Shown: one piece after another, positions 14,026 to 22,193 of the stretch
How positions within the stretch are numbered: position 1 is the stretch's first letter
Layout of the letters: each line of letters starts with the position of its first letter
From: Vulcanimicrobiota bacterium
GTDB taxonomy: Bacteria > Vulcanimicrobiota > Vulcanimicrobiia > Vulcanimicrobiales > Vulcanimicrobiaceae
DNA length: 22,193 bases
NCBI GenBank assembly: GCA_014304965.1
Contig: JACRTZ010000122.1
Location: 1-22,193, forward strand
Reading direction: 5' to 3'
The notes under the pieces: model-generated
What the model saw: the letters and a program-made list of their open reading frames with translations, nothing else
What the model was told of the DNA's origin: nothing
Databases searched by the model: none
Made by a program: the position numbers and the translations under genes

Positions 14026-16211
14026 GCCTCGAAAGCCGGCGCATCGAGTCCGTCGCCCGCGGTGCGGACGGCGATCCTTTCTCGTTTCTCGGCATGCACC
14101 AGACTCCCGACGGCGTCGTGCTCCGCGCGTTCCGGCCATCGGCCGATCGCATGTATGCGATCGACGCGCGCAACGGTCAGGTCGCCCTTGCACTCGAGCG
14201 CGTCCATCCCGGCGGCGTGTTCGCGGGTGAGTTGAAAACCGAACCGTTCCCGTACCGCCTGCGCGAACGAACCGCTGAAACGACCGACGAATTCGACGAT
14301 CCCTATCGCTTTCCGATGCTGCTCGGCGCGACCGACGCGTGGCTGATCGCCGAAGGCCGTCACTTGCGCTTGTGGGAGGTCCTCGGCGCGCATCCGCGCA
14401 TCGTTGACGGCGTCGAGGGTACCGCGTTTGCGGTCTGGGCGCCCAATGCGCGCCGCGTCAGCATCGTCGGCCCGTTCAACAATTGGGACGGCCGCATATA
14501 CCCGATGCGATTCCGCGCCGAGTGCGGGGTCTGGGAACTTTTCTTACCCGGTAACTTCGCCGGGAAAGCGTACAAGTACGAAATCGCGGGTCCCAACGGC
14601 AAACTCTTGCCGCTCAAATCCGACCCGGTTGCGTTCCAGGCGGAACTGCGTCCCGCAAACGCTTCGGTCGTGGCGGTCCCGAGTGCGCACGTCTGGGCAG
14701 ACGAAACGTGGATGCGCACTCGCGGCAAGACCGTGCGGCACGATAGTCCGATCGCCATTTACGAAGCGCACCTCGGTTCGTGGCGGCGCAAAGGCGAACG
14801 CGGCGAAACGATGCTCGGCTACCGCGAATTGGCCGACACGCTCGTGCCCTACGTGCGCGACCTCGGTTTCACGCACATCGAACTCTTGCCCGTTACGGAA
14901 CATCCTTTTGACGGTTCTTGGGGCTACCAAACGATCGGGATGTTCGCGCCGACGAGCCGGCACGGCACGCCCGACGACTTTCGCGCCTTCGTCGATCGCG
15001 CTCACGCGGCCGGCATCGGCATCATTCTCGACTGGGTGCCGGGTCATTTTCCAACCGATGCGCACGCTCTCGGAAACTTCGACGGCACGCACCTGTACGA
15101 GCACGCCGATCCGCGCAAAGGTTTCCATTATGGCTGGGGCACCTACGCCTACAACCTCGGCCGGCTCGAAGTCGCAAATTTCCTGATCGCGAGCGCTCTC
15201 TACTGGCTCAAAGAGTTTCACGTCGACGGCTTGCGCGTGGACGCCGTTTCGTCGATCATTTACCTCGACTACGATCGCCCGGCCGGGCAGTGGCTGGCCA
15301 ACGCATCGGGTGGTAACGAAAATCTCGACGCAACGGCATTCTTGCGGCGTTTGAACGAAGCGGTCTACGCGGAAGTGCCCACTGCCGCGACGATTGCAGA
15401 AGAATCCACCTCGTGGCCGATGGTTTCGTCTCCCACGTATTTGGGCGGCCTCGGTTTCGGGTTCAAATGGAACATGGGCTGGATGAACGACACGCTGCGG
15501 CTCTTCTCGCGCGATCCGCTATACCGAGGCCACCACTTCAACGAACTCACCTTTAGCCTGATGTACGCATTCAGCGAAAATTACATCCTGCCGTTTTCGC
15601 ACGACGAAGTCGTGCACTTGAAAAGATCCCTGATCGGGCGCATGCCCGGCGACGACGAGGCGCGGTTCGCGAGCCTGCGCCTGCTCTACGGTTACATGTA
15701 CGCCCATCCAGGGAAGAAATTGCTTTTCATGGGCTCGGAGTTTGCACAAGAGGCTGAGTGGAGCGAAGCGCGCAGCCTCGACTGGCATCAGCTCGACGAT
15801 CCCCGCCGCCGGGCGCTAAGCGTGCTGGTAAAAGACTTGAACGATGTCTATCGCAAAGAACCCGCCTTGCATGGCTGTGATTACGACTGGGCGGGTTTCG
15901 AATGGATCGACTGCGACGATCGCGAGCGGGCGGTCGCGGCATTCGTTCGACGCGACCCGGCCGGCGGCAACTTCGCCGTCGCCGTCATGAATTTGAGCGG
16001 CTCGGGATACGAACGCTATAGGGTCGGCGTGCCGGTGGGCGGACGCTATCGCGAAATTCTCAACACCGACGCCGCCGCCTACGGCGGCCGCAACCGCGGG
16101 AACTTCGGAACCGTAACCGCCGACGAAACGCCGGCGCACGGCCGCCCGATGTCCATCGAACTCTATCTGCCGCCGCAAACGCTGCTGATCGTCGCGCCCG
16201 AAGCGTCGTGA
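14022..16211 (+). CDS. glgB: 1,4-alpha-glucan branching enzyme GlgB
   Basis: GlgB cuts alpha-1,4 chains and rejoins them as alpha-1,6 branches in glycogen. The 729 residues match the full-length type: an extra N-terminal domain (about 1-105), a CBM48 domain (about 115-210, AVWAPNARRVSIVGPFNNWD), a GH13 barrel and a C-terminal beta domain. Signature pieces are YEAHLGSW, GSWGYQTIGMFAPTSR, DWVPGHFP and KWNMGWMNDTL. The catalytic triad is D407 (GLRVDAV), E460 (IAEEST) and D528 (FSHDEVVH). The spacing between these equals that of E. coli GlgB (405/458/526). The start is a GTG overlapping the upstream stop in GTGA, and the stop overlaps the glgX GTG the same way. All key residues are present, so the enzyme should be active. 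Confidence 0.98.
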   Translation: MSLESRRIESVARGADGDPFSFLGMHQTPDGVVLRAFRPSADRMYAIDARNGQVALALERVHPGGVFAGELKTEPFPYRLRERTAETTDEFDDPYRFPMLLGATDAWLIAEGRHLRLWEVLGAHPRIVDGVEGTAFAVWAPNARRVSIVGPFNNWDGRIYPMRFRAECGVWELFLPGNFAGKAYKYEIAGPNGKLLPLKSDPVAFQAELRPANASVVAVPSAHVWADETWMRTRGKTVRHDSPIAIYEAHLGSWRRKGERGETMLGYRELADTLVPYVRDLGFTHIELLPVTEHPFDGSWGYQTIGMFAPTSRHGTPDDFRAFVDRAHAAGIGIILDWVPGHFPTDAHALGNFDGTHLYEHADPRKGFHYGWGTYAYNLGRLEVANFLIASALYWLKEFHVDGLRVDAVSSIIYLDYDRPAGQWLANASGGNENLDATAFLRRLNEAVYAEVPTAATIAEESTSWPMVSSPTYLGGLGFGFKWNMGWMNDTLRLFSRDPLYRGHHFNELTFSLMYAFSENYILPFSHDEVVHLKRSLIGRMPGDDEARFASLRLLYGYMYAHPGKKLLFMGSEFAQEAEWSEARSLDWHQLDDPRRRALSVLVKDLNDVYRKEPALHGCDYDWAGFEWIDCDDRERAVAAFVRRDPAGGNFAVAVMNLSGSGYERYRVGVPVGGRYREILNTDAAAYGGRNRGNFGTVTADETPAHGRPMSIELYLPPQTLLIVAPEAS

Positions 16212-18304
16212 CCCAACAATCCCCCGTCGGCCTCGAAGCCGGCGAACCATCCCCGATCGGCGCGACCTGGGACGGACGCGGCGTGAACTTCGTGCTGTTT
16301 TCGGCACACGCCGAGCGAGTGGAACTGTGTCTCTTCGATGCATCCGCCAGACGCGAGGTCGCCCGCTTGGCGCTGCCCTCGTACACCGACGAAGTATGGC
16401 ATGGATATCTGCGCGGCGCGCGCCCCGGTTTGCGGTACGGCTATCGCGTATACGGTCCCCACGATCCTTCCGCCGGCCACCGTTTCAACGAGCACAAGTT
16501 GTTGATCGATCCCTACGCGCGGGCGCTGGCCGGCCCGTTACGCTGGAGCGACGCCCACTTCGGCTATCGCGTCGGATCGTCGCGAGCCGATCTTTCGTTC
16601 GATCGCCGCGACAACGCATCGCTCGTCCCGAAGTCCGTCGTCGTGGACAACGCGTTCACGTGGTCGGGCGACAGGCCGCCACAGCGCGCTTGGCGCGACA
16701 CCATCGTCTACGAAGCGCACGTGCGCGGTTTCACCATGCGCCATCCGGGCGTCCCGCTGAATCTGCGGGGCACGTTTCTCGGCCTCGCGTCGCCGCCTGT
16801 GCTCGACCACCTCTCGCGCCTTGGAATCAGCGCGATCGAGTTGCTTCCGGTCCATGCCTTCGTCGACGACCGTCTGCTCGGCGAACGCGGGCTGCGCAAT
16901 TACTGGGGCTACAATTCGATCGGCTTCTTCGCGCCGCATTCGTTGTATTTGAGCGAAGGGAACGTCCACGAATTCAAATCCATGGTCAAGCAGTTTCACG
17001 AAGCTGGGATCGAAGTGCTGCTCGACGTCGTATACAACCACACCGCCGAAGGCGACCAGCGCGGCCCGACCCTTTCGTTTCGCGGAATCGACAACAAATC
17101 GTATTACCGTCTCGCAGCGGATCCGCGTTATTACGACGACGCGACCGGGTGCGGCAATACGCTCAACGCCGAGCACCCGCGCGTGCTGCAAATGGTCATG
17201 GACTCACTGCGCTATTGGGTCGAAGTCATGCACGTGGACGGCTTTCGCTTCGACCTGGCGCCCGTGCTCGGCCGCACGTCGAAGGGTTTCGATCCGAACG
17301 GCGCCTTCTTCCAAGCGGTCGCACAAGATCCGATTCTCGCGCGCACGAAGATGATCGCCGAGCCGTGGGACGTCGGCGCGGACGGATATCACGTCGGACA
17401 CTTTCCGCCGGGCTGGTCGGAATGGAACGACAAGTTCCGCGACGGCGTTCGCCGCTTTTGGCAAGGCGGAGACGGTCTCATTACCGAGCTTGCCTGGCGC
17501 GTCGCGGGATCGAGCGATCTCTTCCAACATTCCGGGCGCCACGTGCGCTCGTCGCTCAACTTCGTCACGGCGCACGACGGTTTCACGCTTTCCGATCTCG
17601 TTTCGTACGACTCGAAGCACAACGAGGCGAACGGCGAGGACAATCGCGATGGGAGCGATGCGAATTGGAGTTGGAACTGCGGGGTCGAGGGCCCAAGCGA
17701 CGACCCTCGCGTACTCGCCCTGCGGGCTCGGCAGAAGCGCAACGTTCTGGCGACGCTGCTGCTCGCGCAAGGCGTGCCGATGTTGCTCGCCGGTGACGAG
17801 CGGGGGCACACGCAGTATGGAAACAACAACGCGTACTGCCAAGACAACTCGGTCGGCTGGATCGATTGGATGCCCGAAGACGGTGACGACGACCTGACCG
17901 CGTTCGTGCGCGGGCTCGTCGCGCTGCGGCGTTCGAGCACCGCCTTCCGCCGCGAATTGTTCTTCCACGGCGAGTCGCTTGCGGATGGCCGTCGCAAGGA
18001 TCTGATCTGGCTGACGCCCGACGGCAACGAAATGGGCGAAGCGGAATGGTTCGACGGCAGCCGGCGCGCGATCGGCATGCTGTTCGGCGAGGAGGCGGTG
18101 TCGCGCGAACGCCTCTTCGCGATCTTTTTCAACGCGCACGACGCCGACATTCCGCTCGCGCTGCCCGAACATGAATCGGGCTGGGAGTTGCTGGTGGACA
18201 CCGCCGGCAATCCGCGAACGGATTTCCTCGCCCCGCTGCCGGTCGAAGCGTTTCGCCTCTCCGCGCGCTCGCTCGCCGTCTTTCGCTCGCGAGCCGCGAC
18301 ATGA
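16208..18304 (+). CDS. glgX: Glycogen debranching enzyme GlgX (isoamylase type)
   Basis: GlgX hydrolyses alpha-1,6 branches, chiefly short ones trimmed by phosphorylase. The 698 residues contain an N-terminal CBM48 domain (GATWDGRGVNFVLFSAHAER) and a GH13_11 barrel with YEAHVRGFTMRHPGVP, RNYWGYNSIGFFAPH and DVVYNHTAEGD. The catalytic residues are D349 (GFRFDLAPVLGR), E385 (MIAEPWD) and D457 (TAHDGFTL). The later segment AGDERGHTQYGNNNAYCQDN is diagnostic of the GlgX/TreX group. The length is close to E. coli GlgX (657) and TreX proteins. The start is a GTG in a GTGA overlap with glgB; its TGA overlaps the malQ ATG. With the GH133 gene, the locus has two unrelated debranching enzymes. Confidence 0.96.
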   Translation: MTQQSPVGLEAGEPSPIGATWDGRGVNFVLFSAHAERVELCLFDASARREVARLALPSYTDEVWHGYLRGARPGLRYGYRVYGPHDPSAGHRFNEHKLLIDPYARALAGPLRWSDAHFGYRVGSSRADLSFDRRDNASLVPKSVVVDNAFTWSGDRPPQRAWRDTIVYEAHVRGFTMRHPGVPLNLRGTFLGLASPPVLDHLSRLGISAIELLPVHAFVDDRLLGERGLRNYWGYNSIGFFAPHSLYLSEGNVHEFKSMVKQFHEAGIEVLLDVVYNHTAEGDQRGPTLSFRGIDNKSYYRLAADPRYYDDATGCGNTLNAEHPRVLQMVMDSLRYWVEVMHVDGFRFDLAPVLGRTSKGFDPNGAFFQAVAQDPILARTKMIAEPWDVGADGYHVGHFPPGWSEWNDKFRDGVRRFWQGGDGLITELAWRVAGSSDLFQHSGRHVRSSLNFVTAHDGFTLSDLVSYDSKHNEANGEDNRDGSDANWSWNCGVEGPSDDPRVLALRARQKRNVLATLLLAQGVPMLLAGDERGHTQYGNNNAYCQDNSVGWIDWMPEDGDDDLTAFVRGLVALRRSSTAFRRELFFHGESLADGRRKDLIWLTPDGNEMGEAEWFDGSRRAIGMLFGEEAVSRERLFAIFFNAHDADIPLALPEHESGWELLVDTAGNPRTDFLAPLPVEAFRLSARSLAVFRSRAAT

Positions 18305-20028
18305 TCGAGACCTCGCAGGCCTACGTGCCGCCGGCGTTCGAGCGCGGCGAACGCGCGTGGGGATGGGGAGTGAATCTCTACGCGCTTCGCTCGAAGCGCA
18401 ATTGGGGAATCGGCGATTTCACCGATCTCGCGGCGCTGGTCGGTCTGGCGCGGGCGTTCGGAGCCGATCTCGTCGGGGTCAACCCGCTCCACGCGCTGCA
18501 CTGGACCGCGCCGGAAGGCGCGAGCCCCTACTCGCCGACCAGCCGCTTTTTTCTCAACCCGCTCTACATTGACGTTGCGACAATTCCGGACTTCGATCTG
18601 AACGGAGCCGGCGGTGCGTTCTTGATGCAGGACCACGTACTCGACGATCTCGTGCGTGCGCGCGAGAACGCGCGCGTGGATTACACGCTCGTGGCAAGCC
18701 TCAAGCGCCGCGGGCTCGAGATCGCCTACGAATCGTATCGCTCCAATGCGAGCGCCGCACGGGCCGAGGCGTTTCGCGACTTCGCCCTCAAAGGCGGCGA
18801 GCGCCTCGAACGGTTCGCGTGGTATGAGGCGCTCAACGAACACTTTTCGCTCGACGAACCGGGCGCGTTCGGCTGGCTCAACTGGCCGCAAGAATTCCAA
18901 TCGCCAGGGTCGCCGGCCGTAAAACGTCTGGCGCAGGAGCGCGGCGGTCGCGTCGGCTTCTTCATCTACTTGCAGTTCGTCGCACACGAGCAACTGGCGG
19001 CCGTCGCGCTCGACGCGCGGGCGCTCGGCATCGGTCTCTATTGCGATCTCGCCGTGGGTGTCGATCCGAACAGCGCCGACGTCTGGTCCGACCGCGAACG
19101 GTACGTGCTCGGCGAGAGCATCGGCGCGCCCCCGGATCCGCTCGGGCCGCTCGGCCAAAATTGGGGCCTCGCGCCGCTCGACGTGACGAAAATAGAGCGC
19201 GACGGCGGGGCCTTTTTTCGCGAACTGCTGCGGGCCAACATGGAACATGCAGGGGCGCTGCGGATCGACCACGTGATGGCCTTGCGGCGTCAGTTCCGTA
19301 TCCCGCGCGGTTCGCTCGCCGCCGGCGGCACGTACGTCGACTACCCGTTCGACCTTTTGCTCGAGATCGCCGCGGAAGAGAGCCGCCGCGCGCGCTGCCT
19401 CGTGGTCGGCGAGGATCTTGGAACGGTGCCCGACGGCTTTCGCGAGCGAATGGCGAGCGAACGCATCTTATCGTACCGGCTTCTGCTCTTCGAACGCGAC
19501 GAGCACGGCGAATTTATCGCGCCGGCCGCGTATCCCGTCGATGCGCTCGCAACCGCGACCACCCACGATCTGCCGACGATGGCCGGCTGGCCGCTCGGCC
19601 GCGACATCGACGTTCGCGCGCGTTTGGGTCATCTCGATGCACACGGGGCGCGCGCCGCTCATGCGGAACGGCGGGTCGAGGCAACGCGCTTGCTTCGGGC
19701 GCTCGCGCGCGAAGGCCTCATGGATCACGATACCGTTGAACGCATGCACCGCACGATCGATGCCGGCGCGACCGAACCGGCCGCCTACGAGCCGCTCGTG
19801 AGTGCGGCGTACGGCTTCCTCGCGCGGACGCCCGCGCGCGTAGTGCTCGTGCAATTCGACGACGCCGCCGGCGAACTGGATCAGGTCAACATGCCGGGAA
19901 CCTCGCTCGAATATCCCAATTGGCGCCGCAAGAACCGGATCGCGCTTGAGGATCTCGGGCGGCACGAGCAGTTCGCGCGGCTAGCGGGGACGGTGAGGGC
20001 ATCGGTCCGAAAGGAGCCCGTCCCATGA
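18301..20028 (+). CDS. malQ: 4-alpha-glucanotransferase (amylomaltase) MalQ
   Basis: MalQ transfers alpha-1,4-glucan segments between malto-oligosaccharides, recycling short chains released by debranching. The 575-residue GH77 protein has SKRNWGIGDFTDLAALV near the N-terminus, EGASPYSPTSRFFLNPLYID, DLAVGVDPNSADVW, and the catalytic residues D323 (LRIDHVMAL), E371 (VVGEDLGTVP) and D423 (TTHDLPTMAGW). The C-terminal end has DQVNMPGTSLEYPNWRRK, also typical. The length lies within the bacterial range. The ATG at 18301 overlaps the glgX stop (ATGA), and its own stop overlaps the next ATG. All catalytic residues are present. Confidence 0.97.
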   Translation: MIETSQAYVPPAFERGERAWGWGVNLYALRSKRNWGIGDFTDLAALVGLARAFGADLVGVNPLHALHWTAPEGASPYSPTSRFFLNPLYIDVATIPDFDLNGAGGAFLMQDHVLDDLVRARENARVDYTLVASLKRRGLEIAYESYRSNASAARAEAFRDFALKGGERLERFAWYEALNEHFSLDEPGAFGWLNWPQEFQSPGSPAVKRLAQERGGRVGFFIYLQFVAHEQLAAVALDARALGIGLYCDLAVGVDPNSADVWSDRERYVLGESIGAPPDPLGPLGQNWGLAPLDVTKIERDGGAFFRELLRANMEHAGALRIDHVMALRRQFRIPRGSLAAGGTYVDYPFDLLLEIAAEESRRARCLVVGEDLGTVPDGFRERMASERILSYRLLLFERDEHGEFIAPAAYPVDALATATTHDLPTMAGWPLGRDIDVRARLGHLDAHGARAAHAERRVEATRLLRALAREGLMDHDTVERMHRTIDAGATEPAAYEPLVSAAYGFLARTPARVVLVQFDDAAGELDQVNMPGTSLEYPNWRRKNRIALEDLGRHEQFARLAGTVRASVRKEPVP

Positions 20029-22193
20029 AAGCGGTGGTGATGGCAGGTGGCGAGGGCTCGCGGTTGCGGCCTCTCACGTCGCGCCGCCCGAAGCCGCTCG
20101 CTCCCATCGCCAACAAGGCCGTGATGGAGCATATCGTCGACCTGCTGCGTCGCCACGGCATCACCGAAATCGTGGCGACGCTGCATTACCTGGCGGACGA
20201 AATCGAGAGCTATTTCGGCGACGGCTCGAATTTCGGCGTTTCGATGACGTACGTCGTCGAGGACACGCCGCTCGGCACCGCGGGCGCCGTCAAGCTCGCG
20301 GGCAAAGAGCTGGCCGACGGTCCTTTTCTCATCATCTCGGGCGACGCGCTGACCGACCTCGACCTCACCGCCTTGGTGGCCGAACACGAGCGCAGCGGCG
20401 CCGCGGCCACCATCACGCTGCAGCGCGTCACGAACCCGCTCGAGTTCGGCGTCGTCATCACCGACGAGCGCCGTCGCATTACCCGTTTCCTCGAGAAACC
20501 GTCGTGGGGTGAAATCTTCTCCGATACGATCAACACCGGCATCTACGTGCTCGACCCCAGCGTGTTCGATTACATGGAAGCCGGTAAGAATTACGACTTT
20601 TCGCGCGATATTTTTCCGCGGCTGCTGCACGAAGGGAAACTCGTCCAAGGCTACATCACGGAAGATTACTGGACCGACATCGGCAACTTGCAACAATACC
20701 AGCAAGCCAACTACGACGCGCTCAACGGCAAGGTACATCTCGAGATCCCCGGGACACAAACGTCGCCGGGCGTGTGGCTCGGCGAGAATTGTAGCATTCA
20801 TCCCGAGGCGCGCATCGTCGGCCCCGTCGTGCTCGGCAAGAACGTCGTCGTCGAAGCGGGGGCCGTGGTCGGCACCGAGGTGGTCCTCGGCAATTCGACC
20901 ATCGTCGCCCGAAACGCGCGCCTGCACCGCACGATCGGCTGGGCCGACGGTTACTACGGCGAGAGCTGTTCGCTCGGCGGCTGCACGATCGCGGACCGCA
21001 ACATCATCAAGGAGCGCGTCACCGTCGGCGAGGGCACGGTGATCGGCAGCAACTGCACGATCGGCAGCGACGCCGTCGTCCGGCCGAACATCAAGCTGTG
21101 GCCCGACAAAACCGTGTCGTCCGGTGCGGTCGTCTCGATGTCGCTCATCTACGGCATCAAATGGCCGGGTTCGCTCTTCGGCGGCGTCGGCGTCACGGGG
21201 CTCGCGAACGTTGAGATCACTCCCGAATTCGCGATGAACCTCGGGCAAGCGTTGGGCTCGCACCTCAAGCCCGGTCGCAGCGTCATGACGAGCCGCGACG
21301 CACATCCAGCGTCGCGCATCATGAACCGCTGCGTCATCTCGGGCTTACTCTCGGTCGGCATTAACGTCGAAGACCTGCGCTCGATCCCGCTGCCGCTCGC
21401 TCGCTACAGCACGCGCATGGGCGGCGACGGCGGCGTTCACACGCGCGTCAATCCCCAGAATTCGAACGAACTGCTGATCGAACTGCTCGACGGCAGCGGC
21501 ATCAACGTGGACAAGCCGACCGAACGAAAGATCGAGAATCTCTTCTTCCGCGAAGATTTTCGGCGCACGGCCATGGACGAGGTCGGGCAACTGTCGTTTC
21601 CGGCGCGCTCGCTCGAACTCTACACCTCGGGCTTCCTCGATGCACTGAAACCGAAAGCGCTGCCGAAGGCGAACTTCCGCGTCGTCGTGGACTACGGCTA
21701 CGGGAACGCGGCGATCGTCCTGCCGCGCATTCTTTCGAACTTGGGCGTGGACATCATCGCGCTCGACGCGTATTACGACGAGACGAAGGCGCGCACGTTC
21801 CGCCTCGACCGCGAACGCTACCTCGAACAACTGCGGACGGTGACCTTGACGCTCGGCGCGGACCTCGGCGTGCTCGTGGATCACGACGGCGAATCGTTCG
21901 CGCTCGTGGACGACCTGGGCCGAATTATCGCAGGCAACCGGCTGCTCGCGCTTGTGACCCTGATGACCGCGCGTGCGAAACCAAACGCGCGCATCGCCGT
22001 GCCGATCACGACGCCGACTGCGATCGAGCGTTTAGCCGAGTCGGTCGGCGCGCACGTGACGCGCACGCGCAGCGACCGCCGCTCGATGATGGCACTTGCC
22101 GACGCCCAGCGCGACGTCCTCGACTACGGCAGCGGCTTCCACCAAGAGCCAATTTTCCCCGAGTTTCAGCCGGCCTTTGACGCGCTCTACGCC
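20025..22193 (+). CDS. Sugar-1-phosphate nucleotidyltransferase fused to a degenerate phosphohexomutase domain (3' partial)
   Basis: The frame runs off the window; 723 codons are visible. Residues 1-240 are a nucleotidyltransferase (AGGEGSRLRPLT at 7-18, K23, metal-binding D107 in ISGDALTD, K158 in FLEKP). Residues about 244-356 are hexapeptide repeats of a left-handed beta-helix. From about residue 410 a phosphoglucomutase/phosphomannomutase-like region follows (SRDAHPASRIMNR, GGDGGVHTRVNP, VLVDHDGES). Similar fusions are annotated as mannose-1-phosphate guanylyltransferases, especially in cyanobacteria and related bacteria. GDP-mannose synthesis is one candidate, but another NDP-sugar would fit the glycogen operon. 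The usual active-site TASHNP appears as HTRVNP (R474 in the phosphoserine position), and the metal loop is DHDGES (619-624). The mutase half is therefore probably inactive. The ATG overlaps the malQ stop, with AAAGGAG about nine bases before it. Confidence 0.88.
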   Translation, partial: MKAVVMAGGEGSRLRPLTSRRPKPLAPIANKAVMEHIVDLLRRHGITEIVATLHYLADEIESYFGDGSNFGVSMTYVVEDTPLGTAGAVKLAGKELADGPFLIISGDALTDLDLTALVAEHERSGAAATITLQRVTNPLEFGVVITDERRRITRFLEKPSWGEIFSDTINTGIYVLDPSVFDYMEAGKNYDFSRDIFPRLLHEGKLVQGYITEDYWTDIGNLQQYQQANYDALNGKVHLEIPGTQTSPGVWLGENCSIHPEARIVGPVVLGKNVVVEAGAVVGTEVVLGNSTIVARNARLHRTIGWADGYYGESCSLGGCTIADRNIIKERVTVGEGTVIGSNCTIGSDAVVRPNIKLWPDKTVSSGAVVSMSLIYGIKWPGSLFGGVGVTGLANVEITPEFAMNLGQALGSHLKPGRSVMTSRDAHPASRIMNRCVISGLLSVGINVEDLRSIPLPLARYSTRMGGDGGVHTRVNPQNSNELLIELLDGSGINVDKPTERKIENLFFREDFRRTAMDEVGQLSFPARSLELYTSGFLDALKPKALPKANFRVVVDYGYGNAAIVLPRILSNLGVDIIALDAYYDETKARTFRLDRERYLEQLRTVTLTLGADLGVLVDHDGESFALVDDLGRIIAGNRLLALVTLMTARAKPNARIAVPITTPTAIERLAESVGAHVTRTRSDRRSMMALADAQRDVLDYGSGFHQEPIFPEFQPAFDALYA

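Noticed and set aside
17389..19272. Minus-strand frame of 627 codons opposite glgX/malQ
   Set aside because: Stop-poor antisense frame caused by high GC; composition is Arg/Glu/Ala-rich without motifs, while the opposite strand has two complete enzymes.
19881..21305. Minus-strand frame of 474 codons opposite malQ and the nucleotidyltransferase
   Set aside because: Antisense shadow of two well-supported genes; no recognisable domain.

Overview
This is a window of GC-rich bacterial chromosome. The gene density, short intergenic gaps, 4-base start/stop overlaps and a TPP riboswitch all fit a bacterium. I cannot assign a phylum from this sequence alone. The gene combination (GH63-type hydrolase, GlgB, GlgX, MalQ and a fused nucleotidyltransferase; DUF4436) would suit a poorly cultivated GC-rich lineage such as Eremiobacterota, but that is a low-confidence guess.

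Layout. (1) Positions 1-1177 look like the right end of an integrated element. They hold the C-terminal part of a UvrD/Rep-type helicase in DNA of visibly lower GC, a hairpin terminator, and a 3' fragment of tRNA-Ala (anticodon loop to CCA) followed by a terminator hairpin. This is the usual scar left when an integrase uses a tRNA gene as its target. (2) 1217-1733 has no convincing gene. It is followed by a solitary ModA-like secreted substrate-binding protein (1734-2498), another empty stretch with a perfect 11-bp hairpin (2499-2898), and a 61-residue membrane protein. A bidirectional terminator then faces a minus-strand block. (3) The minus-strand block reads, in transcription order: TPP riboswitch, thiC, a cupin coupled to thiC by a GTGA overlap, an MFS transporter, and a secreted DUF1579-like protein. 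(4) Divergent from thiC on the plus strand are a DUF4436-type membrane protein and an EamA/DMT transporter that has no ordinary start codon. (5) A GH133 amylo-alpha-1,6-glucosidase on the minus strand converges on the EamA gene and overlaps it by 33 bp. It diverges from (6) a plus-strand operon of five genes running to the window end: GH63-like hydrolase, glgB, glgX, malQ, and a sugar-phosphate nucleotidyltransferase fused to a phosphohexomutase-like domain. Each junction in that operon is a 4-base stop/start overlap.

How the genes work together. Regions 5 and 6 form an alpha-glucan (glycogen) module. GlgB adds alpha-1,6 branches. GlgX and the GH133 enzyme are two unrelated debranching activities. 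MalQ rearranges the released malto-oligosaccharides, and the GH63-like enzyme is a further glucosidase of unknown exact substrate. No GlgA, GlgC or GlgP lies in the window. The last gene links the module to nucleotide-sugar supply, but its mutase-like domain appears to have lost the catalytic serine. Region 3 is thiamin pyrimidine synthesis under TPP control, with an uncharacterised cupin translated from the same mRNA.
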